A stretch of DNA of 64,000 nt from Actinoplanes aureus (GTDB lineage: Bacteria > Actinomycetota > Actinomycetes > Mycobacteriales > Micromonosporaceae). Within the stretch, counting starts at the first letter, position 1; each line of letters starts with the position of its first letter. A model generated the notes under the pieces. The model searched no databases. It was not told the DNA's origin and was given only the letters and a program-made list of their open reading frames with translations. The DNA lies in the NCBI RefSeq assembly GCF_015704865.1, contig NZ_JADQTO010000023.1, forward strand, positions 1 to 64,000, given 5' to 3'. Position numbers and translations under genes: made by a program. Of this stretch, positions 27,347-37,510 are shown piece by piece.

Positions 27347-27849
27347 CAGATCCGCCTCCGCATCTGCAGCTCGGCGAGGGCCGGAACGGTCGGGTGCGGC
27401 AGTCGCACGCCGGTGTCGGTGAAGCCGAGCTTCTCGTACGCCCGGACCGCCCGGTCGTTGCCGACCACCACCTCCAGCATCAGCTCGTCGCGCCCGGACG
27501 CGGCGGACCAGTCGGCGACCGCCTCGATCAGCTGGGCCAGCACCTTCCCGCCCCGGTAGGCCGGGGTCAGGTACACCGCGAAGACGACCGTGCAGTGCGG
27601 CTCGTCCGGGACGAGGGTGCCGCCGGCGTGGCCGATCAGCGGCCCACCCGGGTCGGCGATGAACTGGGCCGTGTCCGGCCCGGTCGAGGACTGCCGGATC
27701 CGCTGCCGGTAGCCCTCGTGCGGTCGGGCGGCCGCCTGAGCGAGGGTTTCCAGGAAGGCGAGGGGACTGTCCGCCAGCATCTCCAGACGAAGTGCGCGCA
27801 TTCGTCCGGCGTCCTCGGGGGTGACCCGGCGCACGGTCCAGTTCTCCAT
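27346..27849 (-). CDS. GNAT acetyltransferase
   Basis: 167 residues. Standard GNAT order: VRRVTPEDAGRMRALRLEML, the substrate strand CTVVFAVYLTPAYRGGKVLAQLIEAV with the acetyl-CoA loop YRGGKV, and LEVVVGNDRAVRAYEKLGF. This form, with LRLEML and an SPLAF segment, is common among actinobacterial GNATs of unknown target. ATG 27849 has GGAG six bases upstream; ATG 27861 is an alternative adding four residues. Confidence 0.8.
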   Translation of the reverse strand: MENWTVRRVTPEDAGRMRALRLEMLADSPLAFLETLAQAAARPHEGYRQRIRQSSTGPDTAQFIADPGGPLIGHAGGTLVPDEPHCTVVFAVYLTPAYRGGKVLAQLIEAVADWSAASGRDELMLEVVVGNDRAVRAYEKLGFTDTGVRLPHPTVPALAELQMRRRI

Positions 27850-27970
27850 GCCGTTCTCCATACCGTCCGGCGCGGGGGCAGGCAACCTCTTCGCGACCGT
27901 GACCTGCTCTTTCAAGATCCTTACGAGGAAACCGAGCCTCGTTCGAGTGTTTCGCGAGAAGATGGGGTTT

Positions 27971-27997
27971 CTTGCACTCGCCACCGGGGAGTGCTAA
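27971..27997 (+). promoter_or_regulatory. CIRCE element 1
   Basis: CTTGCACTC-N9-GAGTGCTAA, near the consensus TTAGCACTC-N9-GAGTGCTAA bound by HrcA. TTGCAC (27972-27977) and TAAACA (27995-28000), 17 bp apart, could be the -35 and -10 boxes, so the repressor would sit between them. Confidence 0.9.
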
Positions 27998-28005
27998 ACA
28001 AGTGA

Positions 28006-28032
28006 TTGGCACTCGCGCCTGCTGAGTGCCAA
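28006..28032 (+). promoter_or_regulatory. CIRCE element 2
   Basis: TTGGCACTC-N9-GAGTGCCAA, a perfect 9-9-9 inverted repeat eight bases after the first CIRCE. Two copies in a row predict tight HrcA control of groEL. Confidence 0.9.
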
Positions 28033-28121
28033 CAGGTCGGGACGGTGGGGTTCCGGTCGCGGCGCTGCCATCGGCGCCGGGGCACGGGACCGGTCGTCGC
28101 GGGCTATCCGGCTCGGCCTGA

Positions 28122-28150
28122 GGACGTCACATCGCCAGGTGGTGACGTCC
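28122..28150 (+). promoter_or_regulatory. hairpin in the groEL 5' leader
   Basis: GGACGTCAC (28122-28130) pairs perfectly with GTGACGTCC (28142-28150) around an 11-base loop, about 75 bases before the groEL start, in a leader of about 190 bases. It could protect the messenger or respond to temperature. Confidence 0.45.
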
Positions 28151-28225
28151 ACAGACGTTCCTCAACGTGCGGAGAGCGGGGCCGACGAGGCCCGGCGCCG
28201 CGGATGTCCGGGAGGACAACGCCGT

Positions 28226-29848
<1,623 letters not shown>

Positions 29849-29870
29849 GTCCATCGGTAACACCTCGGCA

Positions 29871-29902
29871 CGGGCGGGTCGCTTCGGCGGCCCGCCCGTT
29901 CT
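29871..29902 (+). terminator. terminator of groEL
   Basis: CGGGCGGGTCGC (29871-29882), TTCG tetraloop, GCGGCCCGCCCG (29887-29898), then TTCT. One G-T pair. It also lies just beyond the stop of the convergent surface-protein gene. Confidence 0.88.
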
Positions 29903-29903
29903 G

Positions 29904-32900
29904 TCATCTCCGCGAGCGCCCGACCCAGTACATGACCGTGCCGGTGACGATCAGGAGCGCACCGGCCCGGGCGGCGGCGAGCACGCCGCCGGTGATGGGC
30001 AGCGGCTCGCTGGGAGCGGGCGGGGACGTCGTCGACGTGGTGGGTTCAGGCGTTGCCGACGGTTCAGGCGAAGCGGAAGCCGACGGCGTGGGCGTTGCCG
30101 GAGCGGGAGCGGACGTTGTGGGCGCGGTGGTGGCAGACGGCGTGGGCGCGGCGGAAGTGGGCGCGGGAGCGGACGTCGTAGGCGCCGGCGTGGTGGGTGC
30201 CGGCGTCGTGGGTTGCCCGGCCACCGTGATCGTGATGCGAGCCTCGGCCACACCGCCGAACCCGTCGGTCACCCGGTAGGCGAAGGTGTCCTCACCGGCC
30301 CACCCGGTGTCCGGCGTGTACCGGATCTGCCCGGCCGCCGCCGCGGTCATCACGCCGGCCTCGGCCGGGCGCGCCAGCACCGCCGTGCCGTGCTGTGGTT
30401 GATCCACCGACAGCACGGTCAGCGACTGTCCCGGATTGACGTCGGCGTCGTTGCCGAGCACGTCGATGTCGACGCCGGCGTCACTGACCGCGGTGATCCG
30501 GTCCGGGACCGCCACCGGCGGTGCGTTCGCCACGGTGACGGTGACCTGCCCGGTCGCGACGTTCCCGTTCACGTCGCGCAGGACGTACGTGAAGGTGTCC
30601 GTACCGATGTAGCCGATCTCCGGCGTGTACAGCATCGTCCCGTCCGGATTGATCCGCACGATGCCGTGCCCGGGCGGATCTCCCGCGACGACGGTGAGCG
30701 GGTCCGCCTCCGGGTCGTTGTCGTTGCCGGTGATCGTGACGGTGACCGAGGTCGCGGAGTCGGTGGTCACCGCGTCGGCGACCGCCATCGGCGCGGCGTT
30801 CAGCGTGATCCGCGCTATGCCGGTGTCGGTCCGCCCCAGGTCGTCGGCGACCACGTAGGTGAACGAGTCCGAGCCGGTCGCGCCGGCCGTGGAGCGGTAC
30901 GTGACCAGATCGCCGGGTTCGTTCACGACGACGCTGCCCTTGCCGGCCGGCCCGGCCGCGGACACGGTGATCACCTGTCCGGTGTTCGGGTCGTGGTCGT
31001 TGGCGAGCACGTCCAGCTGGATCTCGGTCCCGGTCGGTGCGACGAAATCGTCGTCCACGGCGACCGGCGCGGCGTCACGTACGGTAACCGTGATGATCGC
31101 CGAATGACCCTGCCCGTCCGGATCCGTGATCGCATAGGTGATCACGTCGGAGCCGTAGAAGCCGCCCACCGGCGTGTAGGTGAGGGTGCCGTCCAGATTG
31201 CGGGTGATCGTGCCGTGCCCCGCCGCGGAGACCCCGGTCACGGTGAGCGCGTCGCCGTTCGGGTCGTCGTCGTTGCCGAGCACGTCGAAGGTGACCGCGG
31301 TGCCGGTGTCGGTGGTGACCGAGTCCGGCCGGGCCACCGGCGCCGAGTTGACCACGCCGACCGTCACGGTCGCGGTGGAGGTCCCGATTCCGTCGCTGAG
31401 CTGGTAGTCGAACGCGTCCGGCCCGCGGTATCCGGCGCCCGGCGTGTAGGTGATCCGGCGGCCGGGCCCGAGCGCCACGCTGCCGTGCGTGGGTCCGTTG
31501 CCGGTGGTGATGGTCAGCGCCTGGCCGTTCGGATCGTCGTCGTCGTTCGCCATGACGTCGATCGCGAGCGGCACGCCCGCGAGCACGGTGGCCCCGTCCG
31601 GCCGGGCCACCGGCAGCCCGTTGGCGACGGTCACCGTGACGCGCCCGGTGTCGCTGCCGCCCTGGCCGTCGTCGATCGAGTAGTCGAACTGGTCGCTGCC
31701 GGAGAAGCCGGGGCCCGGGGCGTACCGGATGGTCCCGTCGGGGCGGACCGTGGCGGTTCCGGCGGCCGGACTCGTCGCGCCGCTGACCCGTAGCGGGTCG
31801 GTGAGGTTGGCGTCGGTCGCCGAGGTCAGCACGTCGACGTCGACGGACTGGCCGTAAGCGGTGCTGACGACACGGTCGGCGGCGACCGGCCTGGCGTTGC
31901 CGACGGTCACGGTGACGGTGGCGGTGGAGGTGAGGTGCCCCAGGTCCGAGATCGTGTAGGAGAACCTCGCGGTGCCGGAGAAGTGGTCCGGCGGCTGGTA
32001 GCGGACCTGATCACCGACTTGCACCGTGGTGCCCGTGCCCGCGGCGGGCTGCCCCGCCGAGTCGAGGGCCAGCGCGTCGAAGACGGTGCCGTTCGGGTCG
32101 GTGTCGTTCGCCAGCACGTCGATCAGGACGTCGGTGTGGTACGGCGTGGTCACCAGGTCGTCGGCCGCCGCCGGTGCGGAGTTCGCGACGTCCACGTGCG
32201 CGTTTCCGGTCGACTGCCCGCCCCGGCTGTCCTGGACCGTGTAGGTGAAGCTCGCCCGCCCGGTGAAGGCCCCGCTCGGCGTGTAGGTGACCGCCCCGGC
32301 CACCAGCGTGACCGCGCCGGCGCCACTCTGCGTCTGACCGACCGCGACAACGGTGAGTGGATCACCGTTCAGGTCGCTGTCGTTGGCCAGCACCGGCAGC
32401 GTGACCGGGGTCGTCGGAGCGGTGCCGATCTCGTCGTCCACCGCGATCGGCGTGGCGTTCGCGGTCGTCACCGTGACCGTGGCGGTGTCACTGCCGCCGT
32501 GCCCGTCGTCGACGGCGTACCGGAACGTGTCGGCACCGGCCCAGGTCACCTGGGGGGTGTAGGTGATCGTCCCGTTCGCCTCCACGACGGCGGTGCCGTT
32601 GCCGGGTACGGAGGTGATCGAGACGGTGAGGCCGCCGGCCGGGTCGTCCGGGTCGGAGTCGTTGGCCCGTACGTTGATCGAGACGGCCGCGTTGTGCGTG
32701 GTGGCCGCGGTGTCCGCGCCCGCCTGCGGCCGCGAGTTCACCCGGAGCGCGGCGGTGGCGGTGTTGTTGCCGTTCACCAGGTCCGCTCCGTCGCCGCGGA
32801 CGGTGAGCGCGGCCGCGGGGTCGGCTGCGGCGGTAGCGTCGGCGGTCGCCGGGATCGAGACGTTCGCCTGGTGGTTCACCAGCAGCGGGCCGAGCCCGCA

Positions 32901-34607
32901 GGTGACCACCGGACCGGCCGCCGTACAGCCGGCCGGCAGCGTGCCCGGGGTGACGCCGTCGGGCAGGGTGAGCTCGGCCCGGGCCGCCGGCTCGGCGTCC
33001 GGGCCGTGGTTGGTGGCGGTGGCGGTGTAGGTCACCGCGTTCGGAGCGGCGGCCCGCTGCACCGAGGCCGGGGTGACCGCGAGGGCGGCGGCGAGGTCGG
33101 CGGTCGCTTGCAGGACCGAGGAGGCGGCGGTGCCGCCACCCGCGGAGATGCCGACGCCCGTGGTACGCCCGGTGTAGCTCACGTTGAGCACGTTGGAGAC
33201 GGCGTAACCGGCGGGCGCGCCCGGGTCGACCCGTACCCGGAACGTGACGTCCGTGCTGCCCAGGTACGGGATGCTGCCCAGCCGGTAGACGACTGTGCCG
33301 CCGCCGGACTCACCAGCGTCGGCGTCGGCCGCGTCGGTGACCGGCACACCCTGGACGACCAGCGAGTTCGGCACGTACGTGGTGTAGATCGGGACCGCGT
33401 CGGTGACCGTCACCCCGTCCGCGATGTCCTTGCCGTCGTTGCGCACCGTGATCCGGTACTCGAGGTCGTCGCCGCGCTCCAGCTGCCCGCCGTCCAGATC
33501 GTTCGAAGCCTTGACGGTGGTGATCCGGGGGGAGTAGAGATCCACGGCGAAGGTGAGGACGCCGGGGTAGTACGCGTCACCGCCGGTCGACAGGGTCAGT
33601 GTGGCCGTACTCGCGTTGTTCGCGAGCTTCCCGGACGCGTCGAACGTGTCGATGTCCACGCCGAACAGGTTGGCGTGATTCGGGTTACGGCCGCCGACGG
33701 CGGTCCCCTGGTCGCTGATCGTGCTGTTGAACGTGTTGTTCGCCGGGTTCGCGGTGTCGCTCAGGACCTGGCCGTTGAGTCGCAGCCCGTCCCCGGGTCG
33801 ACCCAGGTCACCCTCGTACGCGACGGCGCCCACCTGGGCATCCACGGTCCCGCTCAGCGGCGTCTTGAGCCCGGTTATCGGGATGGTCGCGGTGCTGGTG
33901 CCGGAGATCGAGCCGAAGCCGTCGTAGACCCGCAGGCTGCGCATGGCCTCCGCGAGATTCTGATACGCGATCACCAGCGTCCACCCGGCGTACCGGTCGC
34001 CGCCGCGCCCGGCCTGGATGTCGGCCACCCCGTACACCCCGTTGCCGGCTCCGGCCACCAGCGAGGTGACGTCGGCGAAGCCCTGGTAGGCGCCGGTCGG
34101 GCTGATCGTGTACAGGCTGGTGGAGAGGACCTGGTGCCAGGCCGGCCCGGCCGGCGTGCGGAACCGGACCTCATTCTTGCGCGCCGGGTTGGGTGCCGCC
34201 GCACCCGCCACCCCGCCGATCAGGCCGCCGGCGCTCGGATCGGCGCCCCAGTAGAGCCCGGCGAAGAGCACCGTGCTGCCGGCCGGCATGGTCACCGTCG
34301 AGGTGCTGTCGTTGAACGTCGCCGGGTCGCCGTCCGCGTCGGTGTAGACCATCGGATACCCGTTGTTGTTCAGTTCCTCGGTGGCGGTAGAGCCCGAGCC
34401 GGTCCGGGCCGTCGCACAGTCCAGCAGGACGTAGAGCGCCGGGCACGTCACGTTGGCGTTGCCGCGGAGCAGGATCGAGCCGTTCGCGTTCACCTCGAAC
34501 CGGGTGGTGAAGGGCGTCGTGATCGCCGCTTCGACCCGCTCGGGTGGAAACGCCGTCAGCGCCACGGCCAGAACCAGCAGAAGGATTCCGGCACACCGTC
34601 GGTGCAC
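29904..34607 (-). CDS. LPITG-anchored surface protein with nine cadherin-like repeats
   Basis: 1,567 residues. A Sec signal (ILLLVLAVALTAFPPERVEA) is followed by an N-terminal region of about 350 residues, one or two DUF11-type modules (VRVDPGAPAGYAVSNVLNVS) and nine repeats of about 90 residues. Each repeat opens with xPVAxxDxxxT, contains IDVLANDxDPNG and YTPxxGFxGxDxFxYxxxD, and so belongs to the VCBS/cadherin-like Ig superfamily with calcium-type acidic residues. A Pro/Thr/Ser stalk leads to LPITG (1536-1540), a helix and RSRR: a sortase signal. It is thus a covalently anchored cell-wall adhesin-like protein. GTG 34607 follows TAGCGT by six bases. No sortase in the window. Confidence 0.93.
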   Translation of the reverse strand: MHRRCAGILLLVLAVALTAFPPERVEAAITTPFTTRFEVNANGSILLRGNANVTCPALYVLLDCATARTGSGSTATEELNNNGYPMVYTDADGDPATFNDSTSTVTMPAGSTVLFAGLYWGADPSAGGLIGGVAGAAAPNPARKNEVRFRTPAGPAWHQVLSTSLYTISPTGAYQGFADVTSLVAGAGNGVYGVADIQAGRGGDRYAGWTLVIAYQNLAEAMRSLRVYDGFGSISGTSTATIPITGLKTPLSGTVDAQVGAVAYEGDLGRPGDGLRLNGQVLSDTANPANNTFNSTISDQGTAVGGRNPNHANLFGVDIDTFDASGKLANNASTATLTLSTGGDAYYPGVLTFAVDLYSPRITTVKASNDLDGGQLERGDDLEYRITVRNDGKDIADGVTVTDAVPIYTTYVPNSLVVQGVPVTDAADADAGESGGGTVVYRLGSIPYLGSTDVTFRVRVDPGAPAGYAVSNVLNVSYTGRTTGVGISAGGGTAASSVLQATADLAAALAVTPASVQRAAAPNAVTYTATATNHGPDAEPAARAELTLPDGVTPGTLPAGCTAAGPVVTCGLGPLLVNHQANVSIPATADATAAADPAAALTVRGDGADLVNGNNTATAALRVNSRPQAGADTAATTHNAAVSINVRANDSDPDDPAGGLTVSITSVPGNGTAVVEANGTITYTPQVTWAGADTFRYAVDDGHGGSDTATVTVTTANATPIAVDDEIGTAPTTPVTLPVLANDSDLNGDPLTVVAVGQTQSGAGAVTLVAGAVTYTPSGAFTGRASFTYTVQDSRGGQSTGNAHVDVANSAPAAADDLVTTPYHTDVLIDVLANDTDPNGTVFDALALDSAGQPAAGTGTTVQVGDQVRYQPPDHFSGTARFSYTISDLGHLTSTATVTVTVGNARPVAADRVVSTAYGQSVDVDVLTSATDANLTDPLRVSGATSPAAGTATVRPDGTIRYAPGPGFSGSDQFDYSIDDGQGGSDTGRVTVTVANGLPVARPDGATVLAGVPLAIDVMANDDDDPNGQALTITTGNGPTHGSVALGPGRRITYTPGAGYRGPDAFDYQLSDGIGTSTATVTVGVVNSAPVARPDSVTTDTGTAVTFDVLGNDDDPNGDALTVTGVSAAGHGTITRNLDGTLTYTPVGGFYGSDVITYAITDPDGQGHSAIITVTVRDAAPVAVDDDFVAPTGTEIQLDVLANDHDPNTGQVITVSAAGPAGKGSVVVNEPGDLVTYRSTAGATGSDSFTYVVADDLGRTDTGIARITLNAAPMAVADAVTTDSATSVTVTITGNDNDPEADPLTVVAGDPPGHGIVRINPDGTMLYTPEIGYIGTDTFTYVLRDVNGNVATGQVTVTVANAPPVAVPDRITAVSDAGVDIDVLGNDADVNPGQSLTVLSVDQPQHGTAVLARPAEAGVMTAAAAGQIRYTPDTGWAGEDTFAYRVTDGFGGVAEARITITVAGQPTTPAPTTPAPTTSAPAPTSAAPTPSATTAPTTSAPAPATPTPSASASPEPSATPEPTTSTTSPPAPSEPLPITGGVLAAARAGALLIVTGTVMYWVGRSRR

Positions 34608-34613
34608 GCACTC

Positions 34614-34619
34614 ACGCTA
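34614..34619 (-). promoter_or_regulatory. -10 box TAGCGT of the surface-protein gene
   Basis: On the minus strand TAGCGT is six bases before GTG 34607 with no ribosome site, predicting a leaderless messenger. It faces away from the glpD promoter. Confidence 0.5.
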
Positions 34620-34701
34620 GAAAGTTATGGCGGCCGGGGGGCAAGAATCGGAAACGGTGGATCGCCGATGAATCCCTCGCCGGGGTGAACGGTCGAAGCG
34701 C

Positions 34702-34707
34702 TAACGT
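34702..34707 (+). promoter_or_regulatory. -10 box TAACGT of glpD
   Basis: TAACGT lies seven bases before GTG 34715, again without a ribosome site. Confidence 0.5.
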
Positions 34708-34714
34708 GGGACGG

Positions 34715-36514
34715 GTGCGTGATCCCTCCGTCTCCCGCTACTCGGCCGGCCGTCTCTCTCCGATCCGGCGGACCGCCGATCTGCGGCGCCTCCGCGACGA
34801 ACAGTTCGACGTGCTGGTCATCGGCGGTGGTGTCACCGGTGCCGGCGCGGCGGTCGATGCGGCCTCCCGCGGCCTGAAGGTCGCCCTGGTCGAGGCCCGT
34901 GACTTCGCCGCCGGCACCTCCAGCCGGTCCAGCAAGCTGATCCACGGCGGCCTGCGCTACCTGGAGCAGCTCGAGTTGCACCTGGTGCACGAGGCGCTCA
35001 CCGAGCGTGGCCTGCTTGCCACCCGGCTCGCCCCGCACCTGGTCCGGCCGGTGCCGATCCTGGTGCCCCTGCCGGCCGCCGGCCTGCCGCAGCGGGCGTG
35101 GCAGCGGGGCTACTACGGGCTCGGCGTGGCGGCGTACGACGTCTTCGCCGGGATCTTCGGCTCCGGCCGGGGCATGCCGCTGCACCGGCACCTGACCCGG
35201 GACGGCGCCCGGCACCTCTTCCCGAGCCTGCGAGCCGACAAGATCAGCGGAGCGATCCGCTACTTCGACGGCCAGGTGGACGACGCCCGCCTGGTGGTCA
35301 ACCTGGGGCGGACCGCGGCGAGCCTGGGCGCGGCCGTGGTCACCAGCGCGCGGGTCACCGGCTTCCTGCGGGAGGCGCGCGAGGTGGTCGGCGTCAAGGT
35401 CCGGGACCTGGAGGCGCCGGGTTCGGAGGAATTCGAGGTACGCGCCAAGACCGTGGTCGCCGCGACCGGCGTGTGGAGCGACGACATGTCGCAGATGCTC
35501 CGCGACGTCGGCGTCCGCCCCGGCCTGCGGGTCCGCGCCTCCAAGGGCGTGCACCTGGTGGTGCCGCGCTCGGCGATCACCGGCGAGGCCGGCCTGATCC
35601 TGCGGACCGCCACCTCGGTGCTCTTCGTCATCCCGTGGGGCGGCCATTGGATCATCGGCACCACGGACACCGACTGGGAGCTCGACCGCTCCCATCCGGC
35701 CGCCTCCGCGCGTGACATCCGCTACCTGCTCGACCAGGTCAACACCGTGCTGGACCGGCCGCTCACCACCGACGACATCGAGGGTGTCTACGCCGGGCTG
35801 CGGCCGCTGCTCTCCGGAGAGGCCGACTCGACCTCCGCGCTCTCTCGCGAGCACGCCGTGGTCGAGCCGATGCTGGGCCTGCTGCTGGTGGCGGGCGGGA
35901 AGTACACCACCTACCGGGTGATGGCCGCCGACGTCATCGACCGTGCGGCGCGCCGGCTGGGCGGTCCGGTGCGGCCGTCCCGTACCGACCAGCTTCCGCT
36001 GCTCGGCGCGGACGGCTTCGCCGCCGCGTGGCGCGACCGGCAGGACATGGCCCGGCGGCACGGCGTCACCACGGGCGTGGTCGAGCATCTGCTGGAGAGG
36101 TACGGGACGCTGACCGTACATCTGCTGGCGATGATGGCCGCCGACCCGGCTCTGGCCGCCCCGCTGGCCGGCGCCCCGGAGTACCTGGCCGCCGAGGTGG
36201 CGTACGCGGCGCTCGCCGAGGGCGCGCTGCACCTCGACGACGTGCTGACCCGGCGCACCCGGATCTCGATCGAGACCGCACACCGGGGCGCCGAGTCGGT
36301 CGCCCACGCGGCCGAGGTGATGGGTGCGGCCCTCGGCTGGGACGCCACCGTCCGGGAGAAGGAGATCGAGCACTACCTGGCACGGGTGACCGCCGAGCGG
36401 CAGTCGCAGACGATGCCGGACGACGCGACCGCCGACGCGGCGCGGCTCGGGGCGCCCGACGTGCGTGGTCTCGCCGCCGACCGCCACATCGAGCTGCTCC
36501 AGGTCGATCTTTGA
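34715..36514 (+). CDS. glpD: FAD-dependent glycerol-3-phosphate dehydrogenase
   Basis: 599 residues of the DAO/GlpD family. FAD-binding VLVIGGGVTGAGAAVDAASRG (GGGVTG at 37-42), the substrate/FAD block GTSSRSSKLIHGGLRYLEQ, WGGHWIIGTTDTDW, AGLRPLL and the conserved GGKYTTYRVMA are all present, with the C-terminal helical domain. It oxidises sn-glycerol-3-phosphate to dihydroxyacetone phosphate and feeds electrons to the quinone pool. GTG 34715 is set by the -10 box; it opens the family N-terminus VRDPSVSRYSAGRL. The next gene overlaps its stop. Confidence 0.95.
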   Translation: MRDPSVSRYSAGRLSPIRRTADLRRLRDEQFDVLVIGGGVTGAGAAVDAASRGLKVALVEARDFAAGTSSRSSKLIHGGLRYLEQLELHLVHEALTERGLLATRLAPHLVRPVPILVPLPAAGLPQRAWQRGYYGLGVAAYDVFAGIFGSGRGMPLHRHLTRDGARHLFPSLRADKISGAIRYFDGQVDDARLVVNLGRTAASLGAAVVTSARVTGFLREAREVVGVKVRDLEAPGSEEFEVRAKTVVAATGVWSDDMSQMLRDVGVRPGLRVRASKGVHLVVPRSAITGEAGLILRTATSVLFVIPWGGHWIIGTTDTDWELDRSHPAASARDIRYLLDQVNTVLDRPLTTDDIEGVYAGLRPLLSGEADSTSALSREHAVVEPMLGLLLVAGGKYTTYRVMAADVIDRAARRLGGPVRPSRTDQLPLLGADGFAAAWRDRQDMARRHGVTTGVVEHLLERYGTLTVHLLAMMAADPALAAPLAGAPEYLAAEVAYAALAEGALHLDDVLTRRTRISIETAHRGAESVAHAAEVMGAALGWDATVREKEIEHYLARVTAERQSQTMPDDATADAARLGAPDVRGLAADRHIELLQVDL

Positions 36515-36771
36515 TCCTCGTCGACGAACCCCGCTGGCCAGGGCGCGGCTGCCTCTGGTCGCACCTGGCCAGCGACCTTTCGTACGACGAGTTGCACACC
36601 TTCGCGGAGATGCTCGGCGCACCGCGCCGGGCCTTCGACCGGGACCACTACGACATCCCGGAGTTCCGCTTCCACAGCGCGCTCTGGCTCGGTGCCACCC
36701 TGGTGCCGTCCCGGGAGATCACCGCCCGGCTCCGGGCATCCGGACTGCGCCGCCCGAAACACTGTGCCTGA
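36511..36771 (+). CDS. DUF4031 small protein
   Basis: 86 residues: MILVDEPRWPGRGCLWSHLA, then SYDELHTFAEMLGAPRRAFD, DHYDIPEFRF and the basic end RLRASGLRRPKHC. This is the whole DUF4031 domain, common in bacteria and without a known activity. The TTG start overlaps the glpD stop (TTGA), so it is coupled to glpD, though the pairing may be incidental. Confidence 0.8.
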   Translation: MILVDEPRWPGRGCLWSHLASDLSYDELHTFAEMLGAPRRAFDRDHYDIPEFRFHSALWLGATLVPSREITARLRASGLRRPKHCA

Positions 36772-36842
36772 TTGCTTCGCCTTCGGCTCGCGGGCATTGC
36801 GCCCTTTGACGCCGTCGGCGTTCGCGTTGCGCTTCAAGCGTC

Positions 36843-37481
36843 TTAGGCGAGCGCTTCCAGCTCGGCCGTGAGGTTGGCGCGGGCCCGGGACTCCCACTCG
36901 TCGCGGATCTGTGTGTGCCGGTAGATGGACGGGAGCTCCAGCAGGGCGGTCAGCACCTGGGTACGGCCGGCCCGGAAGGCGTCGTCGGGGACGTGCGCGT
37001 ACTCGCGGCGGATCGCGCTGGTGTAGCCGGCGTACCGCTCCTCGTCGCTGGCCAGGATGGCCAGGTCGGCGTCGCAGAGCAGCTCGCCGTCGAGGTCGTC
37101 CTCCCCGGTCGCGTGGCCGGCGGTCAGCCCGACCAGCCGGGCCACCTCGGCCGCCACCTCGGGCGGTACGCCCAGGGTCTGCAACAGCCCCTCGGCGAAC
37201 TCGGCGCTGTCCCGCTCGTTGGTGTCGCCGAGCGCCCGCGGGTCGTAGACCGCGTCGTGCATCCAGGCGGCCAGGCGTACCCGGTCCGGGTTGGGCGCCA
37301 GACCGGCGAACCGGTCCACCACGTCGAGCACGGCCGCGAGGTGGCTGACGTCGTGGTAATGGCGTTGCGGCTCGGTCCAGCGGCCGACCAGATACTGCGC
37401 CGCGGCGTCGAGGTCCGCGTCGCTCGCGGTGGCGCCGGCGCCGCGCGCCGCCGCCCGGAAACGATCGGGCAAAGATGTCAC
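36843..37481 (-). CDS. HD-domain metal-dependent phosphohydrolase
   Basis: 212 residues. Metal ligands of the HD fold are visible as H in RHYHDVSHL, HD in AWMHDAVYD and D in CDADLAIL, with ERDSAEFAEGLL between. Predicted to hydrolyse a nucleotide or phosphomonoester; this subgroup is usually annotated only as predicted metal-dependent HD hydrolase. GTG start at 37481, divergent from the FUSC gene with 29 bp between. Confidence 0.85.
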   Translation of the reverse strand: MTSLPDRFRAAARGAGATASDADLDAAAQYLVGRWTEPQRHYHDVSHLAAVLDVVDRFAGLAPNPDRVRLAAWMHDAVYDPRALGDTNERDSAEFAEGLLQTLGVPPEVAAEVARLVGLTAGHATGEDDLDGELLCDADLAILASDEERYAGYTSAIRREYAHVPDDAFRAGRTQVLTALLELPSIYRHTQIRDEWESRARANLTAELEALA

Positions 37482-37498
37482 CTCAGCATCCTGGCACG

Positions 37499-37504
37499 TA
37501 GGTT
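37499..37504 (+). promoter_or_regulatory. -10 box TAGGTT, leaderless type
   Basis: Six bases before ATG 37511 with no separate ribosome site. Confidence 0.5.
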
Positions 37505-37510
37505 GAGGCC

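Noticed and set aside
31935..34688. A 917-codon plus-strand frame opposite the surface-protein gene
   Set aside because: Repetitive Arg/Gly/Val-rich product without motifs; the minus strand encodes a clear repeat protein with signal and LPITG.
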